Shown here: piece by piece, positions 1-11,553 of the stretch
How the letters are laid out: each line of letters starts with the position of its first letter
Numbering within the stretch: the first letter of the stretch is position 1
DNA from: Amphiduros pacificus
Lineage: Eukaryota > Annelida > Polychaeta > Phyllodocida > Hesionidae
Direction of reading: 5' to 3'
Assembly: GCA_949316495.1 (NCBI GenBank)
Contig: OX439012.1
Coordinates: 22,850,666 to 22,914,665 of the forward strand
DNA: 64,000 nt
Notes under the pieces: model-generated
Database searches by the model: none
What the model saw: only the letters and a program-made list of their open reading frames with translations
What the model was told of the DNA's origin: nothing
Program-made: the position numbers and the translations under genes

Positions 1-1100
1 TTTGTAGTTCCTATGTTGAAAAAGAACTGTTTACTTTTACTTGTTCTGATCAGCATATCGTGAGAGAAAAAACCAAATGTAGAGATCTCATCACTGTTTA
101 TGTATAAATTCATTTCATTTTCGTTTTTCAGTTCTATATGTACATTGCTCAAATAAAATCCCAATATTAAGACTGCATCATGAAAAAAGCATTTGGCCCG
201 GGCAATTAAACCCCAGAGATACAGACATTTTACCCACTGTATCTCATTGGACAGTACAATGTAACATTCTCACTGGTAAATCACAGAAATTTACCATCAC
301 TCTATCAAATTATTCTATGAAGGAAGCTTTTCAATAATTTCAGAAAAACAGCCCAACAGATGGTTTCTTCAAATTGAAAGAGACATGAATTGTAGATCTA
401 CTTCTTTTGATCAATTGTATTATTTTGGATACCATCTGAGACATAAATATTTTCAGAAAATTTGGTCCATAGTTTTAACTTAGGTTTCTCTATGAAATTA
501 CTGAACAGCTTTCTTCATAAAATAACTGGATACAGTGATAAAGATCTTTTTCAAAAAGCATTTAAAACACAGTCCCACCATTTGTTGGTATTGGCTAGGG
601 ACTATGATTGTTGCATACCTCGTCTGTAGGATACTTGCCTTTCACACAATCATTTAAAATGCATTTTAAAACATACTAGCTTTAAGAGCACCATGAGTAG
701 ACCTAGTCTCATATAGTAGTACACCAATTTCTTATATTATTATTCATTCAATCTGCTCCAAAGCGCTATTATAAAAAGTGAAGGAATGGGTAAAAACATT
801 TTTCATCTTAGTCTGTACAAATCTCATTACCAAAATGACAAATATGTCAACTATCATACCAGATGTAAAAATAAATATGGTTAGTTTCTCACCTTATAAT
901 GAAGGAATGGTGTTTGTAGAATTCGCTTCCTTTCGTCTGGCACCAACAAAAGACAGACACAGTGACTATTTATATGTAAAGGGAAATAATAGATAATATC
1001 TGTCTGTAATTCTATTAAATTCATAATTCATAATGAAAGATAGTATCACTCTTCATTAAGGATAATGATGGAATAAATTGTAATTATCAGGATTTGATAA
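1..1100. other. Left flank, no gene recognised
   Basis: AT-rich DNA with no recognisable coding exon. An open frame of 72 codons at 778-996 (+) matches nothing I know and has no adjoining splice context I would trust. Confidence 0.5.
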
Positions 1101-1104
1101 ATAA

Positions 1105-2035
1105 ATAAAAAGGAAGTGTGCTTGGTCCCCTTTTCTTTCTAATTTACATTAATGATATTTATTACAGCTGAAAAAAGTGTGTATACTTGTTTGCTGAAGA
1201 CTCATCTCTATTCAGGCCAATAATCAAAGGGAGTGTAGCATCTGCATAGTGACTTGGAAAAAGTAGACCAATGGGCTGGTGAGTGGCTAGTATCAATAAA
1301 TACTGCCAAGACATTTGCCATGCTCTTTTCTCTTAGAGCAACTCCAACTCACCTGCACCCTCTTATATTGAATGGATTGTGTTTATAATTTGTAGATTCA
1401 CATAAACACTTGGGAACATTTTTTGTATTTAATCTTACTTGGACTGAGCATATTGAAAGTGTAGTTTCAAGACGTAACAGAAATCTAGGTTTATTAAAAA
1501 GATTTCACTATAGATGGTCAAGGGCAGCATTAGATCTATGTTATAAAAGTTATGTAAGACCTTGTTATTTATGATTCATGCACTCAAGCAGATGGTTTCA
1601 AAATTGAAGCTCTTCAACTTTGTGCTGCTAGAACTGTTACAGAAGCTAAAAGGGGAACCTCACATGAATTGCTATCGAGAACTAGGCTGGCAGACCCTAC
1701 ATCAGTGAAGATACATCAACAAAATGTGCAAGATTTATTTGATTGTTAAGGATTTAACCCCCTCATATTTGAGAGAAATTACTAAACAATTTCAATTAAC
1801 TGGCAGCCAGAATACTAGAGGCCACAAACATGGTGACTTTGCCATACCAAAGTGTAAGACTCTATAAAAATTCATTTATTGTCAACTCGATATCACTCTG
1901 GAATAACTTAGATAATAATCCAAAAGAATCGCCATATGTTTTGGCTTTTAAAAAGAAATTAACCCAGCTTAAGACTTGTTTGCCCATGCCTTTTAACCAA
2001 ATCAAGTTGCTTTTATGCACATTAGATTAGGATTT
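1105..2035 (+). mobile_element. Decayed LINE 3' half (jockey/CR1-superfamily reverse transcriptase)
   Basis: Broken reading frames give a typical non-LTR reverse transcriptase order. A GSVLGPLFFLIYINDI block lies near 1113, followed by YLFAEDSSLF (a decayed F/YADD catalytic box, one Asp changed to Glu) near 1172. Next come the thumb-type block HKHLGTFF near 1400 and a C-terminal SISLWNNLDNN block near 1880. Many stops and frameshifts are present and the endonuclease and 5' part are missing. It is a different and older family than the three LINE copies that follow. The clade is uncertain; only the reverse transcriptase class is safe. Confidence 0.75.
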
Positions 2036-2039
2036 TCTA

Positions 2040-2749
2040 ATTAAAATGACTTTCTATATCTAAAAAATATCAAATATAGCAATCATTACTTTATTTTTCA
2101 AATAAAACCACAATTTGAATAAAGAAATATGTGTAATATGTGTAATTCTCAGATGTGTGTGCAGTGATTTGCCCACTACTTTGAACATGTGAAAGTGTCC
2201 ACACACCCCACTAATCTGAGTACTAGTCTCAGCAATCGAGCATTCTCAGCATGATGCCAGCTCACATTTCTAATCTCTACTGCTGGTATCCTGACCTGAG
2301 ACCTCCCTCTTTTTGTCAGGAAAAACATTAATTTTTTTAGTGAGGAATCAAAATATAAAATAAAATCAAATCAGAGAGATCAGACAGGTTCTTAATGTAG
2401 ATATATTATATCCAATCATATCTAAAATGATATTGATGCATGGTTAAACAAAATAATATTTGAGGGATTTGATTATTTCCTTGTATTGATTACTTCCTGC
2501 TTATTATATCATAGGGTCTGATTTCAGATTATAAAAAATATGTAAATTCAAATCAATTAGCGCTATCACTATCAAATCAATTCTGTCATTAAATTCTTAA
2601 ATATTGTATTTTATGAAGTATTAGACCCATAAAACCAACTAATGTATAAGGATCATAGTTAAATATCACAGGAAAATAGTTCGAGTGTTCCAGTTCACTT
2701 TCCAAAATTTCGCTCTAAAGACTCCCATGTCACCAAAGCTTAGCATGTT
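2040..2749. other. Intergenic gap
   Basis: AT-rich sequence between two LINE fragments. I see no gene, repeat array or transposon end in it. Confidence 0.4.
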
Positions 2750-4832
2750 ACCTTATCCTTGATTGACATGGTGGATTACCATGTCAATAAACCCACATCA
2801 CTCATGGACAAGCATGCTCCAATCAAGCATGCCAAGGTTACTCAACGCAAACCTGTACCTTGGATGAGTGACCAACTAAAGCTTGAAAGATCTCTCAAGA
2901 GGAGGCTTGAGAGAAAAATGAATAAGACAGGATCTTACATTGACAAGGAACTATATAACTCTCAAAGAAATAAATACAACATCATGCTCAAGTCAGTTCA
3001 ATCTACATATTTCTCCAACCTGGTTGAAGAAAACAAGCATGAACCTAAAAAGCTTTTTAGAGTCATAGACACAGTCATGCACAAGAAAAAGGATATACCA
3101 ATGCCCCGAGCTGACTGTAAGGTCACTCAATCTGAGAAGTTCAACACATTCTTTCTTGAAAAAAATAGAGAGAATTCGACTGGACATTGATAAGACCCCA
3201 CCCTGCCAAATTCCGCCACCAGGTGACACTACAAACAATAGGAGCAAGTCTTGAGAGGTTCACACCCCTAACCACAGGTGATGTGCGAAAAATTAGTCAA
3301 GAGGTCTGCAAAGAAGTCATGTGAGCTGGATCCTATCCCGACCTGGCTCCTACTTGACCTCTTAGACGACCTCTTACCAATAATTACTTCCATCATAAAC
3401 AAATCACTGACGGAATCAGCAGTATCTGAAAATATGAAAATAGCCATCATAACACCCCTGCTAAAGAAACTTGGCCTAGAACTGGTTGAGAAGAACTATA
3501 GACCTGTTTCCAACTTAACATATATTTCTAAACTAACAGAGAGGGCAGTAGCAGACCAATTGGTCCCACATCTGGTAAGGAATGGCCTTACCGACAAGTT
3601 TCAGTCAGCCTACAAAAAATATCATAGCACTGAAACTACTCTGTTAAGGGTGCAAAATGATATCCTGTGTGCTCTCGACGGATAAGAAGTCAATCATCCT
3701 GCTGTTACTTGACCTGTCTGCTGCCTTTGACACCATTGACCACCCAATTCTATTTGATAGACTGGAGGCTTGATGTAATATCAAAGGTCACGCCCTCTTC
3801 TGGATTCGGTCATACCTAAGTAACAGGAAACAGTGTGTGAAGGTAGGGACTCATAGGTCCTGTCTCAAGTCCATAAAATATGGGGTCCCACAGGGCTCAG
3901 TACTGGCTCAATACTGTTTACCATTTATATGTCACCCCTTTCTGATGTCCAAGCCAAATATGGTCTGAGCTATCATATTTATGCAGATGATACTCAGATT
4001 TACATCCCTATTGACCACACTTCCCCCCCCAGCAAGTTGATATAAGCAGACACAAACTGGAAAAGTGTGTCAGTGAGGTCAGAAACTTCCTTATATCAAA
4101 TAAGATGAAGATAAATGATGGAAAAACAGAAATGCTTATATGTACTGACAGGTACAATACTGCCAATAGCAGCAGTATCCCAGACACAATTAGGGTTGGC
4201 AGCTCTGATATTGCTCCGAGTAAGTCAGTGGTTGACTTTGGCATACCCTTTGATTCTAAGTTGGACATGAAGGCCCAGATCAGGAAAATGTGCCAGAAAG
4301 GCTGTTACCACATTAGGAACCTAGCAGCCATCAGACATTGTCTAGACGAGAAGACAGCCGTAACACTTACCCATGCCTCCATTCTAGACTATGGCAATGG
4401 CCTACTTGCAGGTCTTCCTAAATCTGACACTAGGAAGCTACAATATGTCCAAAACTCTGCAGCACGTGTCAAAGGAAAAATCAGGAAATTTGATCACATT
4501 TCAGGAAAACTACTGGCTACCTGTTCTCGCGAAAATTGATTTTAAGATCCTTATCTTGACCTGGAAGGCCCTAAATGGTAAGGCTCCGCCTGTGATCTAC
4601 TCCGAGTTAAACAAGGGGAACGCTGTCTAAGGTCAAATGATGGCACCCACTTACAAGTTCCTAAGACCCGGCTGAGGACAGTGGGGGACAGGGCCTTTTC
4701 ATCTGTTGGCCGAAGACTAATGAATTCCTTGCCTAGTGAAATTCGGACTAGTGCCTCAGTCTCCTCGTTTAAGCATAGACTGAAAACTCATCTCTTCAGG
4801 ATGCACGTCCTGAACACAGCGCTATACAAAAT
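2750..4832 (+). mobile_element. LINE copy A, CR1/L2-like, 5'-truncated ORF2
   Basis: The sequence starts inside ORF2, downstream of the endonuclease. It opens with the pre-RT region (DKHAPIKHAKVTQRKPVPW near 2800) and the linker PKKLFRVIDTVMHKKKD. RT fingers and palm follow (KSCELDPIPTWLL near 3325, NYRPVSNLTYISKLTERAV near 3490, FQSAYKKYHSTET near 3600), then AAFDTIDH near 3720 and the catalytic YADDTQIY near 3980. The C-terminal LPSEIRTSASVSSFKHRLK block is near 4740. About five frame breaks disrupt it. Protein blocks match copies B and C closely, so the three are one family. The 3' end is a TTA microsatellite, usual for CR1/L2-type LINEs. The 5' truncation is the normal outcome of incomplete target-primed reverse transcription. 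Confidence 0.9.
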
Positions 4833-4960
<128 letters not shown>

Positions 4961-5524
4961 ATCATGTTACCTTTCAATATTGTAGTACCATGTTGAGCAT
5001 GTATACCTGCATGAAGAGAATCATGGTGTTTCAGATCTGTGAAATATTGAACTAATATGTATGAATTCCTATCATCTTTTTGCCTCTACTTTGATACCAT
5101 CTTATTAATGATAATTTGATGTAAATTTACATGCGTTATTTTATCGCTTTAAATTTCTGATAGCATCCTTCATGAGATCACTTGGTAAAACCTCAATATT
5201 GTCACAAATCTATTTCTCGGTTTTACCAGTGAGAAAATTAAAATGGGATTGTTTTAAAAAAAAATTGATGTTGCTATTTAGTTCAAATTCTTATACCAAA
5301 GTTTTTTTTTTAATAATCTAAATATACAAAGAAGTTCAAGAAGTGACATATATTGGTTAAACTTTCACATTATGACAGCAGATAGTTTTTTGAGCTTGTA
5401 ATGAATGTAGGAAACATAAAATTAAAAAAATACAACTCACCAGCAATTCATTCACTGAGATACAAAAATGCCGCCATACACAAGGGCATTGCCCTGGCGG
5501 ATCTTTTATAAAGGTATGTCCATA

Positions 5525-5526
<2 letters not shown>
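4961..5526. other. Gap between LINE copies A and B
   Basis: AT-rich DNA with no recognisable gene. It separates the 3' ends of two LINE copies that face each other (A on +, B on -). Confidence 0.4.

Positions 5527-5553
<27 letters not shown>
5527..5553 (-). repeat. (ATT)n tail of LINE copy B
   Basis: Nine AAT units on the + strand, which read ATT on the element's strand. They directly follow the 3' UTR hairpin of copy B. Confidence 0.85.
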
Positions 5554-5556
<3 letters not shown>

Positions 5557-5564
5557 CTTATATC

Positions 5565-5596
5565 GCGCTGATACCAGTCGAAACTGTTCATAGCGC
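5565..5596 (-). other. LINE 3' UTR stem-loop with UUCG tetraloop
   Basis: On the element's strand the 32 bases begin GCGCT and end AGCGC (5-bp outer stem). In the middle is CAGT-TTCG-ACTG, a 4-bp stem closed by a UUCG tetraloop. It sits a few bases before the ATT tail, where L2/CR1-type LINEs are known to carry the 3' stem-loop bound by their own reverse transcriptase. Confidence 0.7.
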
Positions 5597-5739
5597 TATG
5601 TTCAGAACGTGAGCCCTGAAAAGATGAGTTTTAAGTCTACTCTTAAAGGAGTCGACTGTAGTACTAGTTCTAATATTAGATGGTAACGCATTCCAGAGTC
5701 TGGGGCCGATCGCAGAAAAAGCCCTATCACCCACAGTCT

Positions 5740-8700
5740 TCAGGCGCATTTTTGGAACGCATAAATAGGTACCATCATTTGATCTAAGACTACGTTCACC
5801 TTGTTTGACCTGAGATCACGCAGGTAAGGGGGTGCCTTACCATTTAGAGCCTTCCAAGTCATTAAGAGAATTTTAAATTTTATTCTGGCATGAACGGGAA
5901 GCCAATGCAATTCCTTAAGTTTATCTGATATATGATCAAATTTCCTAAGTTTACCCACAACCCGCGCCGCTGCATTCTGTACATATTGCAGTTTTCTAAT
6001 TTCAGAGTATGGTAGGCCAGCTAATAATCCATTTCCATAGTTCAGAGTGGAGGTCACGAAGGCATGTGTCAAGGTAACAGCGGTCTTTTCATCAAGGCAG
6101 TGCCTGATGGCAGATAGGTTTCTAATATGATAGTAGCCCTTCTTGTACACTTTTCTGACTTGAGCCTTCAGGTTCATACTAGAGTCCAGTGTGATGCCCA
6201 GATCTATCACACTGTTTGACGGTGATATAATCGAATCACCTACTCTAACGGATGACGGTAGGTATGTATTTTCTCCACGGCTGTCGGTACGGCTGTCGGT
6301 ACAAAGAAGCATTTCAGTTTTCCCATCATTTATCTTCATTTTATTTGATATTAGAAATGCCCTAACTTCATCCACGCATTTTTCGAGTTTAATTTTACTT
6401 AACTCTCCATCTCTTTTGGATGTGTGGTCAATGGGGATGTAAATTTGCGTGTCATCTGCATAAATATGATAACTCATATTATATTTCCTTAGAATATCGG
6501 CCATTGGGGACATATAAATCGTGAAAAGGGTAGGACCCAGGACAGAGCCCTGGGGGACTCCATATTTTATTGGCTTTAGAGTGGAACTTTTGAGTCCTAC
6601 CTTGACACAATGTTTTCTGTTGCTTAGATATGACTTTATCCATTTTAATGCTTGACCACTGACATTACATCGGTTCTGTAATCTATTAAACAGTATATTA
6701 TGATCAATAGTGTCAAATGCAGCAGATGGGTCAAGTAGGAGTAATATGACAGAATTCTTTTTATCTAAGCTCAAAAGAATGTCATTTTGGACTCTTAATA
6801 AGGCTGTTTCAGTACTATGAAACTCCTTATATGCAGATTGGAAAGTATCAGAAAGTCTATTTATAACTAAGTGTGATATAAGCTGTTCAGATACCGCTCT
6901 TTCTGTTAGCTTGGAGATATAGCTAAGATTTGATACCGGTCTGTAATTCTTTTCTATAAGTTCCAGACCCAGCTTTTTTAATAGAGGTTTAATTATTGCA
7001 ATCTTCATGTTTTCAGATACCTCTGCATCAGTTAAAGACTTATTTATGATTAATGTAATTATCGGAAGGAGGTCATCTATGAGGTCATGCACTAACCATG
7101 CGGGGATCGGATCTAATTCACATGACTTTCTAGCAGCCTTCTTAATCAATTTCCTGACACCCTCTAATGTAAGTGGCTGGAATTCATCCAATTTGGGGGT
7201 ATTTAAGTTAACATGATCATTTATATTTGTGCTGACATCTGGTGGCGGAATTTTCTCAACAGGTGTCGCATCTATGTTTTGTCTAATTAAATCGATCTTT
7301 TCCATGAAAAAATCATTGAATTTATTCGCTTGTACAACATCATCAATTGATGTGGGCATAGGAGTATCCTTAGGTTTGTGCATTACTTTATCAATTGCCC
7401 TGAAAAGTTTTTTGGGATCATTTTTATTTTCGTGTACTAGATTGGCAAAATAGCCGGATTGTGCAGATTTCAGCAAGGTGTTATATTTATTTTTCTTAGC
7501 ATTGTAGAGTTCCTTGTCAATCTGCAATCCTGTTTTGTTCATTTTCCTCTCTTTTTTGATGGTTTCGTCCATCCATGGGACATTGTTTCGGTTTGTTACC
7601 ATTGCTGATTTCATGGGGGCATGCTTATCCAGGATCGCAGTTAACTTCGTATCATAGTGATCCACCATGTCACTTAATGAGAATTCGTTCGGGTTTAAGT
7701 CCTCATGTAGAATTGATCTTATATCACTTTTTAATAAATCTATATTCAGGTTTTTATAGTTTCTATAGCGAATTTACTTTTTTCCGGTTTTGGGGGGTTT
7801 ATATTGAGATTTAGCAGTATCATTTTATGGTCCGATATGTATTCGTCAACTTTATGCCCCATTAGGTATTTATTATTTTTGAAACTAATAATTAGATCAA
7901 GAGTGTTTCCTAGTCTATGTGTTGGCTCGTTTATCCATTGGGTCATATCAAATGTGGATAGGATATCGTTAAATTTGATGACATCCGGTTTATTCGGTTT
8001 ATTCATGTGGAAATTGTAGTCACCCAAGAAAATGACCTCATGATTAAATGACCCATAATGGGCAACTAGTTGTGTGAATTCATCATAAAACTGTGAGTAT
8101 GTATATCTATTTCCACCAGATGGCTCTGGCCTATAAATAGTTACAATAGTAACATGTTTACTTCTAATGTGTAATGACGCTTCCATTATTTCCATTGTGG
8201 TGAGATTTGGTGGGTTCAACCTATTTGTCACAAAAGGGATTTCTCTCCGGTGGAGGAGCCCTATGCCTCCCCCGGTGCGTCCTAACCTCGGGAAGGATTG
8301 ATATTTGAAACCTCCATGTAGATTTTTTTCTTTAAAATATTCCTTAATCACTAAAATTTTTTTGAGAGATGCTCTGTACATTGCAAGAGCCAATATTGAT
8401 GTGTGTAGGAGAGCATTTGAGGGTATTAGTTTTTTGTCTACTTCTTTTTTCATTGACTTTTCTATGTGATGCTATTTGTGAAACATTAAGTTCCGTCACT
8501 ATTGTGGGATTTCCCTCTTCAAGGTTCATTGACTCATTTATCAATGGGGATACCCCCAGACCATAATATGTGCGCTCATTTTGGCGACGAATCACAGCCG
8601 TGGTGGGCGTGGCTATATTTTTATCGATTCGGGAGTTTGGTCGGTCATTATTCTTTACTGAGATCAAATTTGCAGATATTTGAGCGTGCGTTTTCAAATA

Positions 8701-9426
8701 TGATCATTTTTTCGTCGTTACGTGATGATCATTTTGTAGTGGCAGGGTTGTTTTATGATTAAGTGGTGTCGATTTCCTTTTTGGTCGAGTCGTGGTATCC
8801 CGTATATGGGCGGTCTCAACCAGGTCACGTGAACAATTGTTGTGTTGTGATTCGAGGTTCAGCCATCTATTAATGTCTTTATCCGGGCACCTTTTGTGTG
8901 TAGTTTCATTAAGGAACCGATTTTTGCAGTCATAGTCACGTGATATATGTTTATTTTTAGACCACGTTGTGTTATTTTTAGCTTAGCTGTAGTAGATTTC
9001 GGGTGTCGTAGTAAATTTCTTTGTTGACATAGTAAAATCGTAATAATGGTTCACTTTACTGGGCTTGTTACTATTTATGTTGGATTTATGATGGATGGAG
9101 ATAATATAATATTCATTTTTCCAGGTCGTAGTGATGTTATAGTCAGTGGATAGTTTTCTAGATAGAGCCGTCTTTAACAGATTATCTATAAAATCAGTAG
9201 CCCTTACATTTAATTTTATGATGATCTTACCATTTTTATAACATTTGCATGGTAAAAAGGAGGAAATACAATCAATTTCTTTTAATGTGCTTTTTATTTT
9301 ATTTGACAGGATACTTAATTCACACAGCCAATAGATATTATTTAGGCATATCGTTTCTACATAGTTACTAGTACAACTAGTTCTTGTGCATGTTATTTTG
9401 TTCTTTCTCCAACCATCTAATAAATG
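5740..9426 (-). pseudogene. LINE copy B ORF2: N-terminal extension, APE endonuclease, reverse transcriptase
   Basis: The enzyme of the element nicks target DNA and copies the RNA there. From 9426 down to about 8985 an open, unassigned extension follows the ORF1b stop in the same frame. The endonuclease starts with INIGSCNVQSISQK (about 8400). In the frame starting at 8453 it shows GRTGGGIGLLHR (59-69), GDYNFHM (144-150), NTLDLI (183-188) and SDH (207-209). About 25 residues after NVQSI, including the TETWL-type catalytic Glu region, appear lost or garbled. The reverse transcriptase, open 7668-5740, has KSCELDPIPAW (181-191), AAFDTIDH (316-323), GVPQGSVLGP (370-379) and catalytic YADD (403-406). 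The lesions are a TAA near 8985, frameshifts near 8355, 7755 and 5810, and a loss of about nine residues near position 40 relative to copy A. The RT is probably folded correctly; the whole protein is not made. Confidence 0.88.
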
Positions 9427-10566
9427 TCAGAATTTTTGTGTTTTTCTCGCTGTGATCAGCCTCACCGGGCTCCTAGGATGTGGATCTCCCGTTCTGACCG
9501 TCGCGCTGGCAGATGCACCGGTATGGGCATATTGGCACCGGTGTCCGTTTCTGCAACGACCTTGAGCAAAATAGATGCAGACATCTTTTGGTCTAGGCTC
9601 AGGCTCTTTACCATCATTTAGGACTCGTCTCATCTCTACCAGCGCTCGAGCAATTCCTAGTGGCGTACCAGAGATCCACATCCTTTCAATGCTATTGCTT
9701 TTGTTGCTATCCTTACCGGAATCCATCTTCTTCATTCGCGTATTTGATTTTTGGGACATTTGCCGTATTGTCCATCCTCCCACCCCAATGAGTTTTTTGG
9801 CAGAGCCATCTGGGATTACAGTCGTAATGACTTCATCCCCATAGTCACTGTCATTGAAGTCAATGAGCTCGAAGCCCTGAGTAGCTGGTTTTGGTGGTTT
9901 TTCTTCAACATCTCGGATGGGGTGGGTCATTTTCATCTCGCCGGGCTCCCACAGCTCCTGGAGTTCACACGTAAATTTGTTTGTCGGTGTGATTACCCTC
10001 TTAATGTTTTTGATCCATTCAATGGATGCTATTTCAGATAGCATGAAGTCCGTGTTCGAAACCACGGACACCGATGTTGGCAGGGATGTGACCTCCTCAG
10101 GGGTGATAACAACCTTCAGTTGTCCTTCCTTGTGGTGAGCATGAAGGTCTTCCAAGTGAATGTTTAACATTGTGTGCGCATTGACTATCTTGAGTGAACA
10201 GTTTATCGAGATTGGGGGTATGTGGCATAGGTATATTTGGCAGATAGATATCCTAGCCATGGAGTACACCCCTCTCTTTAGTGCAGTATACACTCCCTTG
10301 CTAGGAGTGCATCTCTCAATGTCTTTTAACCCCAAGCATATCAAGATGGCTGCATAATCTTTCAAGGTTTGTGCAAAATTAGATGTGCTAACCATGGCTT
10401 CCAGCTGAGATACCTCGGTTATATCGTTATTTATAACCCATTCCCAGTTCTCATCATCTTTGGGGTAGAGATCCCTGTATTCAGGGTCAGATATGAAGAG
10501 AGCTCTGTGCTTGGTTCTGGCGTCCGTTGTTGATTGTACAGGCTGTTGATTGCTGTTTTCAGCCAT
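9427..10566 (-). CDS. LINE copy B ORF1b: KH domain plus CCCH zinc finger protein
   Basis: 379 codons from the ATG at 10566. Residues 1-230 are unassigned. Residues 244-317 read as a type I KH domain: a VITTVIP strand, the GXXG loop as GVGG (261-264) inside KKLIGVGGWTIRQM, then WISGTPLGIARALVEMRRVL. Residues 330-348 form a CCCH zinc finger with C330, C338, C344 and H348 (C-x7-C-x5-C-x3-H), the usual spacing. Both are RNA-binding folds, so a role in packaging the element RNA is likely by inference. The frame overlaps the coiled-coil ORF upstream by 136 bases and lies -1 to it. Upstream of the ATG the same frame stays open for at least 14 more codons, so this may be the second half of one ORF1 protein. 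KH and CCCH together are not the usual ORF1 make-up of CR1-like LINEs as I know them. Confidence 0.85.
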   Translation of the reverse strand: MAENSNQQPVQSTTDARTKHRALFISDPEYRDLYPKDDENWEWVINNDITEVSQLEAMVSTSNFAQTLKDYAAILICLGLKDIERCTPSKGVYTALKRGVYSMARISICQIYLCHIPPISINCSLKIVNAHTMLNIHLEDLHAHHKEGQLKVVITPEEVTSLPTSVSVVSNTDFMLSEIASIEWIKNIKRVITPTNKFTCELQELWEPGEMKMTHPIRDVEEKPPKPATQGFELIDFNDSDYGDEVITTVIPDGSAKKLIGVGGWTIRQMSQKSNTRMKKMDSGKDSNKSNSIERMWISGTPLGIARALVEMRRVLNDGKEPEPRPKDVCIYFAQGRCRNGHRCQYAHTGASASATVRTGDPHPRSPVRLITARKTQKF

Positions 10567-11456
10567 GGCCCTGATCTTACGGATGTATTCTCTGTTTTTT
10601 CCTCTAGTTTTGATACATTTTGATTGATTCTTTTTACAGAGGTATTCAATTCATCAATCTTGACATTAGCTCTCTTATTCTTAACAATTTCATACTTAAG
10701 TTGTAGGTCAATTGTGTTGCTTTTCTTCTCTAGTTCCTTTTTTTCCTCGAGCACCTTGTTCTTTTCCATCTTAACTTTACTCAGTTCATCCTCGAGTTGG
10801 TTTATCCTGGCTTGCTTTTGTTCATCATCCAGCTTTAGCTTATTGTAGTTATCAGATTTTTGAGTTAGCATGGACATCAGTTCGTCCATGCTCATTGCGA
10901 GTTCGTCATCCATTGCACTTGATGTGCCTGGTACAGGAGATGTGTTTACCGGTAATTTTACACCAGGTGTCGCCGCTGGCTTTGCAGGCATGTTGCTAGT
11001 TGATGCGCTGACGTCAACAACCGGGATTGGGAGTGCGAGGGTTGGTGATTCAGTGGCCTCCTCTGCCTCCATCGCCTCCGCCCAATCAAGGGGGGTGTGA
11101 GGTGAGGACTTTGAGGATATCCTCCTTTTCTTACCAGCCCTCTTTCTGCCTTTTGTTGCCATCTGTAAAGATATCATACAATCTTGATTAATCATATGAT
11201 CAGTAACTTTAATTTCATTTTTTGCTGGCTTAGATTTTTTATTTTCTTTTGATTTGTTTCTTTTTTTGTTTTTATTTTTTTCATATAGTCTAATAGACTC
11301 GGCATTTAGGTATGATGCCGGTTCATATGTGCTACTCGATATGGGGAAACCTTGCCACCATACCCTGTAGAATCTGGTATTTGTTTTTTTGTCCCAGAAA
11401 TCATTTAATATTTTCTTGACAATATAGAGATTATCATCATGCTTTTCATCATTCAT
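10431..11456 (-). CDS. LINE copy B ORF1a: chromodomain plus coiled coil
   Basis: 341 codons from the ATG at 11456. Residues 9-60 are a chromodomain: YIVKKIL, RFYRVWWQGF, then STYEPASYL and a closing helix SIRLYEK. Y11, W34 and F37 fall at the three aromatic-cage positions of HP1-type chromodomains, which bind methylated histone lysines. A very basic stretch follows (61-82) and a second basic cluster TKGRKRAGKKRR (101-112), a plausible nuclear localisation signal. Residues 125-185 are Ala/Pro/Ser-rich and 188-290 form a charged heptad-like coiled coil. The last 45 codons overlap ORF1b in another frame and are probably not native. Chromodomains are familiar in Ty3-type integrases but not in LINE ORF1 proteins. 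No integrase or protease is nearby, and the downstream reading frames are LINE. Targeting to marked chromatin is inference. Confidence 0.88.
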   Translation of the reverse strand: MNDEKHDDNLYIVKKILNDFWDKKTNTRFYRVWWQGFPISSSTYEPASYLNAESIRLYEKNKNKKRNKSKENKKSKPAKNEIKVTDHMINQDCMISLQMATKGRKRAGKKRRISSKSSPHTPLDWAEAMEAEEATESPTLALPIPVVDVSASTSNMPAKPAATPGVKLPVNTSPVPGTSSAMDDELAMSMDELMSMLTQKSDNYNKLKLDDEQKQARINQLEDELSKVKMEKNKVLEEKKELEKKSNTIDLQLKYEIVKNKRANVKIDELNTSVKRINQNVSKLEEKTENTSVRSGPWLKTAINSLYNQQRTPEPSTELSSYLTLNTGISTPKMMRTGNGL

Positions 11457-11553
11457 TTTGAGTGTGCGTTATCTATGTATGTAGATAAATATCTGTAGAA
11501 TAGATAGGTTTCTTATCTAAGAACAATCCTCTCTAGCTTTCTTTTTAGTATGA

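Noticed and set aside
11271-11432. Chromodomain as part of a Ty3-type chromovirus integrase
   Set aside because: No integrase, protease, RNase H or LTR is nearby. The adjoining frames are LINE ORF1, endonuclease and reverse transcriptase, and copy C repeats the arrangement.
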